Shown here one piece after another: positions 1 through 11,615 of a stretch of DNA of 64,000 nt. The notes under the pieces are model-generated. The model was given only the letters and a program-made list of their open reading frames with translations, was not told the DNA's origin and did no database searches. The DNA is taken from assembly GCA_050084985.1 (NCBI GenBank), contig JBITNC010000002.1, positions 16,802,001-16,866,000 of the forward strand, written 5' to 3'. A program made the translations under genes and the position numbers. Origin of the DNA: Nageia nagi (lineage: Eukaryota; Pinophyta). The number at the start of each line of letters is the position of its first letter. Position 1 is the stretch's first letter.

Positions 1-1998
1 TCTTTGGGTGAAGTAGTGAGCACAACTATCTACACCTTGAATAAGTGTCCCATAAAAGTCGTTGAAGGAAAAACTCCTTATGAGGTATAGATAGGACTAA
101 AATCTCTCATCTAAGGACTTTTAATTGTGAAGCTTTTTCCTTCATAGTTTCAGAAAAAGAGGAAGAAGTTAGATGATAAATATGAGAAATGCATCTTCGT
201 GGGATATGATAGTCAACATAGAGAGTATAGGATTTACTCTCCTTCAGCAAAAATAGTTTTTGTTTCAAGTGATGTGAAGTTTAATGAAGATCTTAGTGAT
301 TCTTCTTCAAGTGAAGTCCCTAAAGACCCTTCAAAATTACCTAAATGGTTGGATCATAATTCATATAAGTCACCAAAAGAGTAAAATTCTCCAATAAATA
401 GGATAATTAGAATTATGACTTTACATAAGTCTCTTATTACCAAGATTGAAGGTCATAATGAATCTTTCAACTTTAGGGAGGCTTCTAAACATTCTTATTG
501 GATGGATGCTATGAAGGTGGAATATGAAGCTCTTATGAAAATGGAACTTGGGACTTGGTTCCATATCCAACCATGATGAATGTGATTAGAAATAAATGGA
601 TTTACCAAGTTAAGTTCAACTCAAAAGGTGAGATTGAGAAATATAAGGCAAGATTGGTGGCCAAAGGCTTTGCTCGGAGTTGATTATGAGGAAATATTTT
701 CTCTAGTTGCAAAGATTTATACAGTTAGAATTATCCTTTCCCTTTCAGTATCCCAAGGTTGGAATATATTCTAACTTGATGTGAAGAGTATTTTCTCAAT
801 GGTGACTTGGATGTTTAGATCTACATGAGTCATGCTAGGGGGTTTGTTATTATGGGAAAAGAATCACATGTGTGCAAGCTAAAGAAGTCCTTGTATGGAT
901 TTAAGTAAGCACCAAGAGCTTGGTATAAGAAGATTTTAGGATACTTTGAGACTATTAGGTTCTCCAAATACTACATAGATTCAAATATCTATATGGTTAA
1001 TGAAGATAAAGACTTGGTCCTAATCCTTCTCTATATTGATGACCTTTTGATTATAGGAAATAATATGGATATCATCAATGAGTGCATATCTAAGCGTAAG
1101 TCAGAATATGAGATGACTGATCTTGGTCTCTTGCATTATTATCTTGGTATGCAAGTGTATCAATATAAGAATTCTACTTACCTTAATAAATCCAAATACG
1201 TCTCAAATATTTTACAAAAGTTTGGAATGGAAGAATATAAGCCTTTAGATATCCCAATGTCTCCTGGAATCAAGTTAGAGATTGGCTTGAACTTCGATTG
1301 GAAGATGCTATAATATATAGGCAACTTATTGGAAGTCTTTTTAATCAAACTATCTCTCAGCCAAATATTTCTTATGTAGTTAATATGATGACAAGGTTTA
1401 TGCAGAAAACTTATGTTGAGCATCTCTATGTGGCTAAGAAGATCTTAAGGTATATTATGGGAACTAAGGATCTTGCTCTCAAATAAACCAAGTTACATTT
1501 CTTTGTTCTTTTAGGATTCTCATATTCTTACTATGAAGGAAAAAAAGTTGATATAAAATCCACTTCAACTTATTTGTTCAACATTGGTTCAGGTGTTCTC
1601 TCTTGGTCATCTAAGAAGAAGCCTACTATCACTTTATCCATGACAAAAGTAAAACATAGAGATATGACAGTTACAGCCAAGATGTTATTTGGTTGAGAAA
1701 TATTATGTGGGAAATTGGGTTAATTGAACAATCTAGTCCTACTCAAATTTCTTTAGATATTCAATCAGCCATTGCTTTAGCAAAGAATCATGTCTATCAT
1801 CAAAGAATAAATCATGTTGAAATCCAATCATGTTTCATCAAGAAGAAAGTCTTAGATGGGACTCTACAACTTCAATATTATCTATCAAACTTGAACTTTG
1901 TTGATTTTTTCACCAAACCTCTTTCGAAGGCTCAATTTTGTAAGCTTAAGGATTCTATTGGGTTGGTGAAATTACCCTCAAGGGGGAGTGAAGTTTAA
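1..1998 (+). pseudogene. Copia A pol remnant: integrase C-terminus, reverse transcriptase, RNase H
   Basis: Integrase C-terminal region at about 1-310: LGEVVSTTIY-like start, KTPYE, then VGYDSQHREYRIYSP. Reverse transcriptase at about 480-1300: the motif KARLVAKGFA near 640, the catalytic LLYIDDLLII near 1030-1065, and DLGLLHYYLGMQV near 1120-1155. RNase H at about 1500-1998: SSKKKPTITLS, then KNHVYHQRINHVEI and a C-terminus ending LPSRGSEV. Several stops look like a glutamine or tryptophan codon changed by one transition, for example FKQAPRAWY with TAA in place of Q near 905. A short deletion near 675 shifts the frame between VAKGFA and the following VDYEE. Encodes no functional polyprotein as read. 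Confidence 0.9.
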
Positions 1999-2740
1999 AT
2001 TCTTGATGAATTCTTGTTTATGACATCACCTTCACCCCTAAGAGGATTTTTAGTTTTATAGTGTTGATCTTATGTGTGCTTTTTTTATGCTTAGTCCTCC
2101 ATGTGTGAGGAGCTTATTTGTGCACTTTAATTCATCTTGGTATGTACATTTTTATGCTTAGTTCTTCATGTGTGATGAACATTTTATGCATATGATGAAT
2201 TATTATGAGCATTATTTAGTTATCCATGTGTGATGAACTAGTATGTTCATATTTTATATCATATGCTTTGATGATGATCAACACACATTTTATACAATAG
2301 GTGACTATAACTTTGCTTGGCATCTTTGTGATGATTTATAATGCACCATTTGATCAATTTATGGATGATATTATTTGATTTATTTATCTTATGTTGATAT
2401 GAATGTATATATGATGCATCTAATTGATCTTATTTATGAGCTGCTTGTAGCTTGCAGGTTTCTTCTAAAAATTGGAAGTTACTTACTTTAGGTATGCAGG
2501 CTCATGAAGGCTTATCATGTCAACATATTATTGATTACATGCTACTTGTAGATTGAAACCATTTATGGTCGATGATTGATGTAGTGTAAACCATTTTTAA
2601 AAATGGTTATGTAAATGAGCCTTTTCTAGATTGTATTACTTTTTAAGATTCAAGTTTTCATCTCTGACTATATTTCTTAAGGAGGATAACTCTCTTATAG
2701 TCTCTTTCTATCTTCTCTTCATACTACCCCAATATTGCAT
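1999..2740 (+). other. Copia A 3' spacer between pol and 3' LTR, with hairpin repeats
   Basis: About 740 bases with no open frame, starting just after a first polypurine tract (CAAGGGGGAG at about 1979-1988, overlapping the end of pol) and ending at the second one at 2741. Three copies of a degenerate unit occur at 2093-2114, 2156-2180 and 2214-2238: a GTTC/GTCC-like arm, CATGTGTG in the loop, and a GATGAAC or GAGGAGC-like return arm, so each can fold into a small hairpin. Copia C has the homologous segment at 52090-52818 with the same units. Function unknown. Confidence 0.7.
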
Positions 2741-2750
2741 TAAGGGGGAG
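2741..2750 (+). other. Polypurine tract of Copia A
   Basis: TAAGGGGGAG lies immediately before the TG that opens the LTR, the position required for priming plus-strand DNA synthesis during reverse transcription. Confidence 0.75.
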
Positions 2751-3280
2751 TGTTATAACTAGTAATGCACTATTGTAAATATTATTCTTTAGGGAGGTAT
2801 CTAAAGAATAATATCTCCACTCTTTATGTAATTGATTATTTAATCCACTAGATACTTAAAAGCATTACTAAATACCTTTTAAGTATTTAGTGAATTAAAT
2901 ATTCAAACTTGTTCCACATGTGACTTATCTTTTCCCATTGATAAAGGTGTTCCCCTTGGGTAAAAGGGTGAGCCAAAGTGGGATTTTTTTCCTATAAATT
3001 AAGGCCCCTCCTCATGCATTCTTCACTCTAGTTTGAAGCATTATAATGCTATTAGGGTGAATAAGGATAGGAGGAGAGAATGCTAGTGAAGGATAGTAAG
3101 AGAATCTTGTATCTTGAGAAGTACTAGAATTTAGCTTAAAGTGGAGTACTCTCTTGATAGAGAGGAACCACTATACTTGATTGTGTCACTTGCATGTGTG
3201 ATTGATTAAGAGCATTCTTGAGTTGTTGCTTAGAAGTAGAGGAACACTCCAAGGGGATCTTGGGTGTAATAGCTTTCACA
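2751..3280 (+). repeat. 3' LTR of Copia A
   Basis: Starts TGTTATAACTAG directly after the polypurine tract. It contains a long palindrome at 2846-2892 built on CACTAAATACTTAAAAGG-like arms, a GGGTAAAAGGG block at about 2959 and a TATA box (TATAAATT) at 2993-3000, in the same order as in the LTRs of Copia C. The end near 3280 (CTTTCACA) is approximate. Confidence 0.7.
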
Positions 3281-4755
3281 ATCCTTGAATTAAATCACCT
3301 CCAAAAAACTAAGAGATACACCAACAACCACCTATTGTAACCTTCTTCTTAGTTTACAAGAATCCTCACTGTAAACTCAATATCTCTCCCTCAAAACTAC
3401 AAACTTCACCTAGTTTTTCCTCTCACAAATTACATTGAAAAATCTTGGATTTATAAGTAAGTTACAATCCTATTCTTAGTCCATTATGGAACTAATAATC
3501 CATGCAAAATAACCATACAAGGTATGACCCCCACCCTATAAATTAAGACATGAAAGAGAGTGGTTTGACCATACTAAAATGGAGTTTAACATCATATAGA
3601 CCCTGATCAACACCATAAGATCGATTGGGATAACAGGATCAACCACCACCAAACCAACTATAATTTATTCCCATATCGATCAATCAAATGCAACTAAATT
3701 GTATCCAAATTGTAGTTAATCAATAGGTTGATTGTAGTTGTTTGACCTCCTTTTGGCTAATTGGCCATGTAGATCAACCATGTGCATGTTGATTAGAAAG
3801 AAAAGAGCAAGTTTCTCAACTTTAGCCCATGAATCAGGCTCCATTCTCAACACTCATGATTATTTTATATATTTATGAACCTTAAATAATTGATAACATT
3901 TATCACATGTTATTAGTATTATATTAATTATTCATAACTTAGAAGGGCTCTTTGATTTTTTTTCCCTTAACATCCTTCAAATAAGATCAAAGTTGTGTGC
4001 TACATATTATAGAAGGATTGAAATAAAGTGACCAAAAATGATAAAAATTATCATCTTTCTTTGTGATTCATCATAACAAACCCATCAAGTTTGTGCTTAA
4101 TATTTTGTATATAAACATTTCAATGGTTTAAGCATAGGGGTATGAGGAGGTTTAGGCATTGACATTACAATAAGCACATAACTTTATCTTATGTACATAT
4201 TGTAGTACCTTATTTTTCCTTCCTTATAATGTAGATCTCCAAATTTCACACATTAAACAAAATCAAGCATACACCCTAAAATGATTTGAGATCCTTTTAT
4301 TGCTTATTGTAAAAGAATTTGTTACAAGTTACAAATGAATGATAAGGTAAGAGCACATCTATTCAAAATAAACATTTTATACAAATGCAAATCATTTTAA
4401 AGATGTCATGTATGTTGTTCATAATTGGCTCGAAGATTGAATCTTATTGTTGTTATAAAGGTTGAGAAATTAGATTGCATACTCTAATTTATCAAAAGTA
4501 GTTAATATGCATTCATCGATTTTACGAAGCCATATTTAGGTCAATCATTATAAGCATATTGATTATGCAAAGCTATTCATTAGACTAACTTCAATATCTT
4601 ACCTAAACATAGAACACAAAAGTTGATAAGATGGCTAGTACATTCATAACATGTTCATGATCTTTCTTATAAAGTTTCATATATAATACTTAATTGTACC
4701 ATGTAATTCTAATACATGTTCAAAATAGCATATAAATAAGAGAGTATGGTAGAAA

Positions 4756-4859
4756 ATGGTTGAAGGTATGTGCTCTTGCAAATAAAATGGGGTTAGAATT
4801 TCATTTTCTTGCTCCCATGGTTGAAGGTATGTTCTCTTGCAAATAAAATGGGGTTAGAA
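4756..4859 (+). repeat. Local direct duplication, 43-bp units
   Basis: The unit beginning ATGGTTGAAGGTATG and ending GGGGTTAGAA occurs at 4756-4798 and again at 4817-4859 with a single visible mismatch, separated by 18 bases. The near identity suggests a recent event. Confidence 0.85.
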
Positions 4860-5333
4860 GGAAGATTTTAGTGTAATATGGAACTAATAGAATTTTGGCA
4901 ACAACCTCAATCAAATTCTCTTTTCTTAAAGTTGTAGACTTTTATTTGTAAGCCCTAAAGGTGGAAATTTGGCTTATGGTCATAAGAATGATGCATGCAT
5001 ATGAATTGGGTGATTTAGGTATGATTCACAAGGAAACAATGGTGTGAGGATGGTGACTGCATGGGTGATGTTATCATGTGATGCATGGGCATGCAAGAAC
5101 AAACTCATGATGGTTTGAGATTAGAAGGGTGATTAAGGCAATTGGGATGTGACTAGTTGTGATTCAACTTAGATTAGTAGGTATCATGATAGTAAGGGGT
5201 AAATGTGAATAATATTAGCAAGGATGCAAATTTTAGATATTTACATTTATTATGGACTTATTTCAATAAATATTTATTATTATTTTACAAGCAATTTATA
5301 ATATTGGTAATGCTAATCTACATGAATCAAATT

Positions 5334-5349
5334 TGTGTGTGTGTGTGTG
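5334..5349 (+). repeat. (TG)8 microsatellite
   Basis: Eight uninterrupted TG repeats. Confidence 0.9.
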
Positions 5350-5886
5350 AATATAAATCTAAATATAATAGAACATATTTACATAGATCTTAGGCTTCCA
5401 TAATGGATGTCACATGATATCCAATGATTCTACCAATTGTGGAAAAGCCTCATTAAGGGAAGATATTTTCTTATTAAAAATAGCCTTCTTAACCTCCTCC
5501 CCTACATCTACCTTTATTGCATGCTCCTCATCATCGTCAAATGGGACCTTAACTTTTATTTTATCACCTCATTATCTCACATCAACATGGGGATATCATT
5601 TACCTTAATGGACACACCCTCCTATTGATTTTAACATTAGAGGTCTTATTCTAAAGAGTATCCACCACTCCTACAATTGAGCTCAAATTTATATCATTTA
5701 TATCAATGAACCCATGATTTATTATATATCAAAAATATCATCCACTACCTCCCATTTCAATGATCCCATTGTCTCTTCATAGCACAAGGTAGAAGTGGTG
5801 CATCATGAAATAATGTCAAACTAGTATAGCACCCATATGAGTAAGTATTGTTTCATATCTTAGTATTATATTTAGTTATTTACAAC

Positions 5887-6130
5887 TACAAGCATATGAT
5901 TTTTAGAAAGTTAGTATATTTAATTCCAAATTCTAATACCAAGCACCTCCTTTGCTTCAATAATGGTCTAATTGTACAAGCATGAAAAAGGAAGTTTGTT
6001 TGTTTTTTATAGGTTTGCTACCACAGTCACATCAACTTTTGGATCCCATTTTTGGACATGAAGATTATCCAATGTAAATGGAACATGAAAATAAAGATAA
6101 GTACAATAAGATTCATATCATAGGGTACAC
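5887..6130 (+). repeat. Dispersed direct repeat, copy 1
   Basis: Runs from a GCATATGATTTTTAGAAAG-like start through ATCCCATTTTTGGACATGA and AGATTATCCAATGTAAATGG to AATAAGATTCA. It aligns with 12925-13150 on the other side of the Gypsy element, with many substitutions and small indels. Before the Gypsy insertion the two copies would have been about 0.5 kb apart, so this is an older tandem duplication or two ends of an unidentified element. Confidence 0.7.
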
Positions 6131-6157
6131 ATGTATCTTATGCAATTTCCCAACATT

Positions 6158-7200
6158 TATCATGTGCCTTTTTTACACTTATTCCTTTTATAAATTTATA
6201 ATGACCCATGGGATCCACTAGGGGCTTGATGCCACACCTTAGGGGATATCCAAGAATATGATAATTATAATTTAGGAGTGAATTTGGTAGATAAGAGCAT
6301 TTATTGGTAGTTTCACATGTATTTAGACATTCTTGTAACTAGGCAAAGGGAATATATGTATCCTAGAAACCAAATTGTGAGCCCAATATGGGATGTCTAC
6401 CTCCTTGGATAGATAATAGGCTTTTATTGGTGTTATATTTAATTATTGAGATCCCAAGGGTGATTATGCACATCCCAAGGATATATCCATGCACTATAAC
6501 ATTGGAACTAAGCACTTGATGACTTCTAGGTGAGATATAGATATCAAGATCCAACTATTTATAGACCCAACGTAGGATTGAGAGGGAGATTTTGATGATC
6601 TTTGATATTTGTATTTAATATTTTGGAGCTGGTGGAAGCCATATCTTGGACTTATTGTTGGATGAAAACCTATAAAGAGAGGAATCTATTGGGACACAAC
6701 CCCTACTAGGTTTAGGAGCATTACTTCTATCCACTCATGGAGCACCAAGAGTTAGGAAGAGGCCTTAATTGGTAGAGCGCCTAGATTGTCTAAGGGAGTA
6801 GAGCTTCAGTTCTTCATTTTGGATCTAGATGTTGAGACCTAAGCTTGAGATGTTAGCATGGTAGGAGGGTTTTGTGGTAGTGATTGAGTCTATATCTAGC
6901 CTCCATAGTATGATATCATCCCTACTGGGCCATTTGTGTATTGTAATTACTTCATCATTGCTATATATCAAGTCATTAGGTCTTGGATCTCATATTTATT
7001 ATGAACTTTGTACCTCATTATGTGATCTCTAGTGTTTTGATTCATGTGCTTGATGTTTAAGGATATTTTATGTGTTAATCTTGGCCATTGCTAGTTCGTT
7101 GGATATTTTGGATATTATTTTTTAGTTATAATTCCTTTAAGATAATTGTTGGCAATTTTGGCATAATAATTTTAGCATAGAATAATTTTGGATCATCACA
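6158..7200 (+). repeat. 5' LTR of the Gypsy-type element
   Basis: Aligned with 11616-12647 over its whole length, including GATCCCAAGGGTGATTATGC, CATTACTTCTATCCACT and GAGTCTATATCTAGCCTCCA. It opens TATCATG where the 3' copy has TGTCATG, consistent with a G-to-A change in the terminal TG, and ends ATCACA. A TATTTATAG box near 6554 is a candidate promoter element. Confidence 0.9.
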
Positions 7201-7201
7201 G

Positions 7202-7214
7202 TGTTATTAGATCC
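7202..7214 (+). other. Primer binding site, initiator-Met tRNA type (degenerate)
   Basis: TGTTATTAGATCC begins one base after the 5' LTR and matches the canonical plant tRNA-iMet site TGGTATCAGAGCC at 10 of 13 positions. Confidence 0.6.
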
Positions 7215-7289
7215 ATCATCCTATCATCTTATGGGAAGATTGTTGGATGTAGTCAGCTGAGAAATTTTATCAAAGGTAAGAAGATATCA

Positions 7290-8760
7290 ATGGCTCCTCA
7301 AATAAGATTTAGGGAGGATATAGGGAAGCAAAGTGGAGATCTAATCCAACAAAGTTGGATGAATGTGCTATAGCATGCTAAGGAGTTGGAGAAGAAGAGC
7401 ACGAGGAAAAGAGAGAGATCCCACCCAGGGATTCGATTGAGAAAAAGTTTGATGATTTTTTATCTATGATGAAAACCATTGTGGATAAAATGTAGTTGTA
7501 TAATGAGTATTCAACCATGAGGGAAGCATAGGAGAGAGACATAAGGCCTAAAGGAAGCCTTAGGATGTCCCTTACTCAAATATTAGCCTCTATTCATGAG
7601 AGGGAAAACATCATTACATAGATCTCGTGAGAGAGATACTGGAGAGGAGGAAGATTTTTTGCATAGATCTAGAGGGTTAAGGCACGACCAAGAGGGTCCT
7701 AGGTTTGAATAGAGGGAACCTATTTTTTAGAGATCCCGATTGGACATAATGGTGGATGATGAAGGACATTTTATATTTAGAACTAGATCTGCCAAGGATC
7801 CCTTGGTTGGTGCACTGATGTGGGAGAGATTCATGGAGATAGATGCACCAAAAATGCACATCACACTTTCACCTCTATCACATCCCAACAAACCCATGTT
7901 CATACCTAGGATGGAAAGTAGCATAATCTTGAGTTTGATCATGGAGCTCAATCAATTATACCGAGAGTACTCTTTGAACTAACATGAGTTCAAGAATTAT
8001 GTGACTTTCTCCCTATATTTATAATTATTGGGAAAAAGAGACCAATCATGAGCATAGTGAATCTAGAGATGATAGGACAGATGTACAATAATAACTAAGT
8101 AGAATGCAAGTTCCCTTGTTCAATGGAAGCGACAAAATGACTTATAGGGCATGGTTGCAAAAACTACAAATCTATTTCACTTGAATTTTACACTTTATAA
8201 CCCTACATCTGGGTGGCATAGCATATAAATGGTCATAAAATCGTATTACCATGTAGGGGCATGGATAAATCTTGATGTATTCATCTGAAGAATGATGGAT
8301 TGGTTTGAAAGAAAATATTAATATGATTACTTAATTTAAGGACTTGATGGTAATAAGATAAAGGGGATCAATGGAATATTTATGTGGCTAAGTTCTAATG
8401 AATTGTATTCATGGTTCCTAACATTTATGAGAAGAGGGTAACCTTCCTCTTTTATGAAGGTTTGATGGATCTGCTTAGGGGGTTGGTAAAAGCCTTCTCT
8501 CCCACATACTTGTAAGACACTATCAAGAGGGCATTAGATATAGATTCAGGAGTGATGATATCTAGACATATTCTGCCTACCAAGCCCAATTTACCATCAA
8601 GGTGAGCGATTGAGGGGTTTGCACCAAGTAAACCTAGGACCACAAATCCCAATTAGGAGGGAGGTATGGACATAACCAATAGGAACGAGTTGAGGAAAAA
8701 GAATTTTTGTTTTGCATGCAAAAAACCTTGGAAGTGAGGTCATCGATTTTTGGGTAAGGG
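7290..8760 (+). pseudogene. Gypsy-type gag remnant
   Basis: A start codon at 7290 opens a MAPQIRFREDIGKQSG frame. Frame-shifted pieces follow, including QVPLFNGSDKMTYRAWLQKL near 8105-8165, which resembles the gag core of plant Ty3/Gypsy elements. The C-terminal zinc knuckle near 8705-8750 reads FCFACKKPW, then a broken codon, GHRF and LGKGKVHYI. The two first cysteines and the histidine are present, but the last cysteine is replaced by phenylalanine. Stops and indels are frequent between 7370 and 8700. Gag would form the virus-like particle and bind element RNA; this copy cannot make it. Confidence 0.75.
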
Positions 8761-10390
8761 GAAAGTTCATTACATCAAAGTGATTTTAGATGATGAGTCA
8801 AATCTTGAGCTAGATCTAAAGCCATTAGATCTAGGACCACCACATGGTGAGCCTTATATACCTAGTGAAAAGGACACAATAAGGGGCATGATAGCTTCAC
8901 TTGGAGGAGTGTCAAAGTATTTTACACTCAAGATCAAGGGGCAAGCTGCCAATCAAGAAGTCATGGTGTTGATAGATCCAAGAGATATACAAAACTTCAT
9001 TAATGAGGAGTTCACTACTAGGAAAAGGCCTATTTGCATCCTTTTTTTATGTATTTAAATATGAAAATTGAAAATCAATGTTAATTTGCATCCTACTGCA
9101 TCAACATGCATCGTTTTAATTTTTCACTTTTTTTGATGCAAAATTTGATGTAAATTTTGATACAAAGTTTACATTAGATTTAACTAACAAAAATTAAAAT
9201 GCATTTGACATGTTCATAAATCCACCAATCAATGGATCACATTCATTTTTTCCTCCATCCATATCAAAAGTGATTACCCAATAGCTAAATACCCTCTCCT
9301 ATCTATATATATCAACAAACCCTCCCCATAATCCTCACATTTCATATACTTCAACTAATTTTTTTCTTCCTTAGATTTTAGGTTTCGATCATAACTATGA
9401 TGCCCAAGGTAGAGAATAAACTCACAGAGAAAAAACTAGTGGCAAAGAAATCTCAAGTTGCATAAAAGAAAACTCCTTTGAAGGTTGATAAGAAATTGCC
9501 CAAATAAGCAAGCAATAAGAAATGGATAATAATATTAAAATATTTGTTGTATTATTTAGGAAAATTATATACAATAAATTCAAATTGTTAAATCTTGAAG
9601 CACTAACCCCATTCCTGAATTGGTTTAATGGACTAATGTCTTTTCTGCAAAGACCTATTAAACAAGGAAATCTAAGATACAAAGAAAATCACATAAGTGG
9701 ATAAAAAATTGAGCAATTATTTTAATAAAAATGATGTACCTTACAGAGGTCATAACTTTTGATCCTGGTATCATTTTGAGCCCATTTTTTAAATCACATA
9801 GAATTAAAAGATCTTCAATTCTATAATGTTTTCTTACAAAAATTGATGTAAAAAATTATTCAAAATCTAAAAATTTGATGCAAAAATTGGCAATCCATTG
9901 TAAACTTTAACACAATTTTGACGTAAATATCATGCAAAAATTGTTATGTCAGTTGTGTCGAAATTTGCATTCATTTTTGGTGTTAAAGTTAAAAAAATGC
10001 TCTATGTTTGGATGCAAAAAAGGATGCAAATACATTATTTTCTAGTAGTGGTTTATGAAAAGGAAGGGGCTCAAAGCAAAAAAATTTGAGGGATTTCATC
10101 TCACAAATTCCAATGTGAAGCTCACATTTGTTAATAAGATAGCGATGAGGTTTGGAGTCAAGATCCAAGAGTATGTGTCTAGGCAAGACTTTTATGTCTA
10201 TCCCTTGGATGGGATCCCTCATTTGATCCTACGTGCATAATGGTTGTTTGATTTGGGAGACATCCATATTAATTACCAAAAATTGTTGATGATATTTGAG
10301 GTAGATGGTAAGGAGTACACCTCACAAGGGATTAAGGACTACTTTCCTCAAGCTTCTTCAAGTATGATGGAGGTGATGCCTTGGGAGTAG
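8750..10390 (+). pseudogene. Gypsy-type aspartic protease, split by a CACTA element
   Basis: The first part (8750-9012) has YFTLKIKGQAANQEVMVLID and ends FINEE. The catalytic triplet, normally D-S/T-G, reads D-P-R. The second part (10051-10390) resumes with KRKGLKAKKFEGFHL, FYVYPLDGIPHLIL and WLFDLGDIHINYQKLLMIF, the C-terminal half of this protease family. Removing 9013-10050 and one copy of GTT restores one reading frame across the site, so the transposon landed in an already coherent protease frame. A TAA stop follows RA where QWL is usual. Confidence 0.85.
9013..10050. mobile_element. Non-autonomous CACTA (EnSpm) DNA transposon, 1038 bp
   Basis: The left end is CACTACTAGGAAAAGGCC and the right end, read on the minus strand, is CACTACTAGAAAATAATG. 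Both continue into TATTTGCATCC. The terminal CACTA and the 3-bp target duplication GTT at 9010-9012 and 10051-10053 are diagnostic of the CACTA superfamily. Subterminal copies of GATGCAAA and its complement TTTGCATC recur near both ends, as expected for transposase binding sites. No transposase frame is present, so mobility would have depended on an autonomous relative. Confidence 0.93.
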
Positions 10391-11601
10391 GAAACATGGA
10401 AGGAGAGACCAAGAACAAGGGAATGTTTGACCTCTATGAGGACCAAACATGGATTAGCATATGAGATCCATGCATTAGAACCACTTTGATAAATTGGCAT
10501 CATAACCCCAAGTAAGTATGATTTGTTTAGTAATTTGATTTTTGATTTTATCTTGAGTATTGGTTATGAAAATGTATGGAAAGATGAAAACAACTTGGAA
10601 AGGATCCTAGAAAACTTGATGGTTGCATTTGAGGAAGAAATAGATGCACATATGATCGATGGGGTCATAATAAGTTGCACTTATTATTGGTTTTGAAGAG
10701 AAATTTTTGGCTTAGTTTAATAATGGAACTCACACAAGCATGCATGTGTGGGAGGTTACTCTATTGGTTGAAGGTTTGGACAACATTTTGGACCCATATG
10801 TAGGCATTTTTGGGTTTCATGATCAATTACCATACGTAGCATTTGATAATGCATTGTTTATTAATACACATAAGACATTAATGATCTTATTCAAGATTAT
10901 TGATGGTATGTTGAGGGTTGCACTTGGATGGGAGATGACTGTTGCTAATTTGAACATTATTTTTGCATTATTTGGTGATGACTAGGTGAAGTTTATTTAT
11001 ATTTTAAAAAATCCATTTATTACTACTAATAATGGGATTGTTATTGCACCATTGGGATAAGATTTTTCATATTGATATACACTATATAGGGATTTTAATG
11101 ATTGTTGATGATATAGGCACTATTTGGGAACTATTTGATGAAGTTTTTGAGGATAACATTCATTCTCTAAAGGTTTTGCTTGAAAATACATTGACTATTG
11201 TTGAAAGAGAAGAATTAATGATCTTTTTCAATATTAGTGGTGATTCATGGACTAATTTTTGCATGATAAAAGTTACAACTTATGAAAAATTAGGAACTCT
11301 TGGAGTTGTCTTAATGTTGGTTGTTAACACATGCATTGGAGTGTTCTTAACTTAGTTTAAACTTAGAATACATGATTTAGTATATTTCATATATGCTTGG
11401 ACAAATATGGTAATTCAAAAATCTTACACAACATGTATGGATCTTGTTGATACCTTATAATTGGGACCTACCCAATCTTCACCTTGGCTAATTATTAATG
11501 ATACATTTGGACCAAAGGATATATGGAAGATGAAGTTTTAACACATGACATAATTGGCTACAACACTTGGAATATACAATTGATTGGGGTCAAGCACTTC
11601 C
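10391..11601 (+). other. Unidentified internal region of the Gypsy-type element
   Basis: In autonomous relatives the reverse transcriptase, RNase H and integrase follow the protease. Here I find none of their motifs (no YxDD, no KxFD-like core, no integrase D-D-E spacing). There are instead two moderately long plus-strand frames, 10740-10985 (81 codons) and 11032-11355 (107 codons, rich in I, L, V and acidic residues), which I do not recognise. The region is either unrelated filler, a captured sequence, or pol decayed beyond recognition by eye. Confidence 0.5.
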
Positions 11602-11612
11602 AAGAAGGGAGG
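11602..11612 (+). other. Polypurine tract of the Gypsy-type element
   Basis: AAGAAGGGAGG ends three bases before the TGTCATG that opens the 3' LTR. Confidence 0.75.
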
Positions 11613-11615
11613 CTT

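Larger units (their letters stand above)
1..3280 (+). mobile_element. Copia LTR retrotransposon A (5' part outside window)
   Basis: The order integrase C-terminus, reverse transcriptase, RNase H, long 3' spacer, polypurine tract and LTR is that of a Ty1/Copia element read on the plus strand. The 5' LTR, gag, protease and integrase core lie before base 1. The pol frame is broken by many stops and small indels, so the copy is dead. Its RNase H end, 3' spacer and LTR layout match those of Copia C at 47066-53326, so both probably belong to one family. The outer end of the LTR is placed at a CA near 3280 by analogy with Copia C; no target duplication can be tested because the other end is missing. 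Confidence 0.9.
3281..5880. other. Intergenic stretch without recognisable gene
   Basis: AT-rich sequence with stops in all frames. The only coding-like piece is a 48-codon minus-strand frame at 5410-5556 with an acidic-to-basic composition (it contains PFDDDEEHAIKVDVGEEVKK); I do not recognise it. A local duplication at 4756-4859 and a TG microsatellite at 5334-5349 are listed separately. No RNA gene or terminal repeat was seen. Confidence 0.5.
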
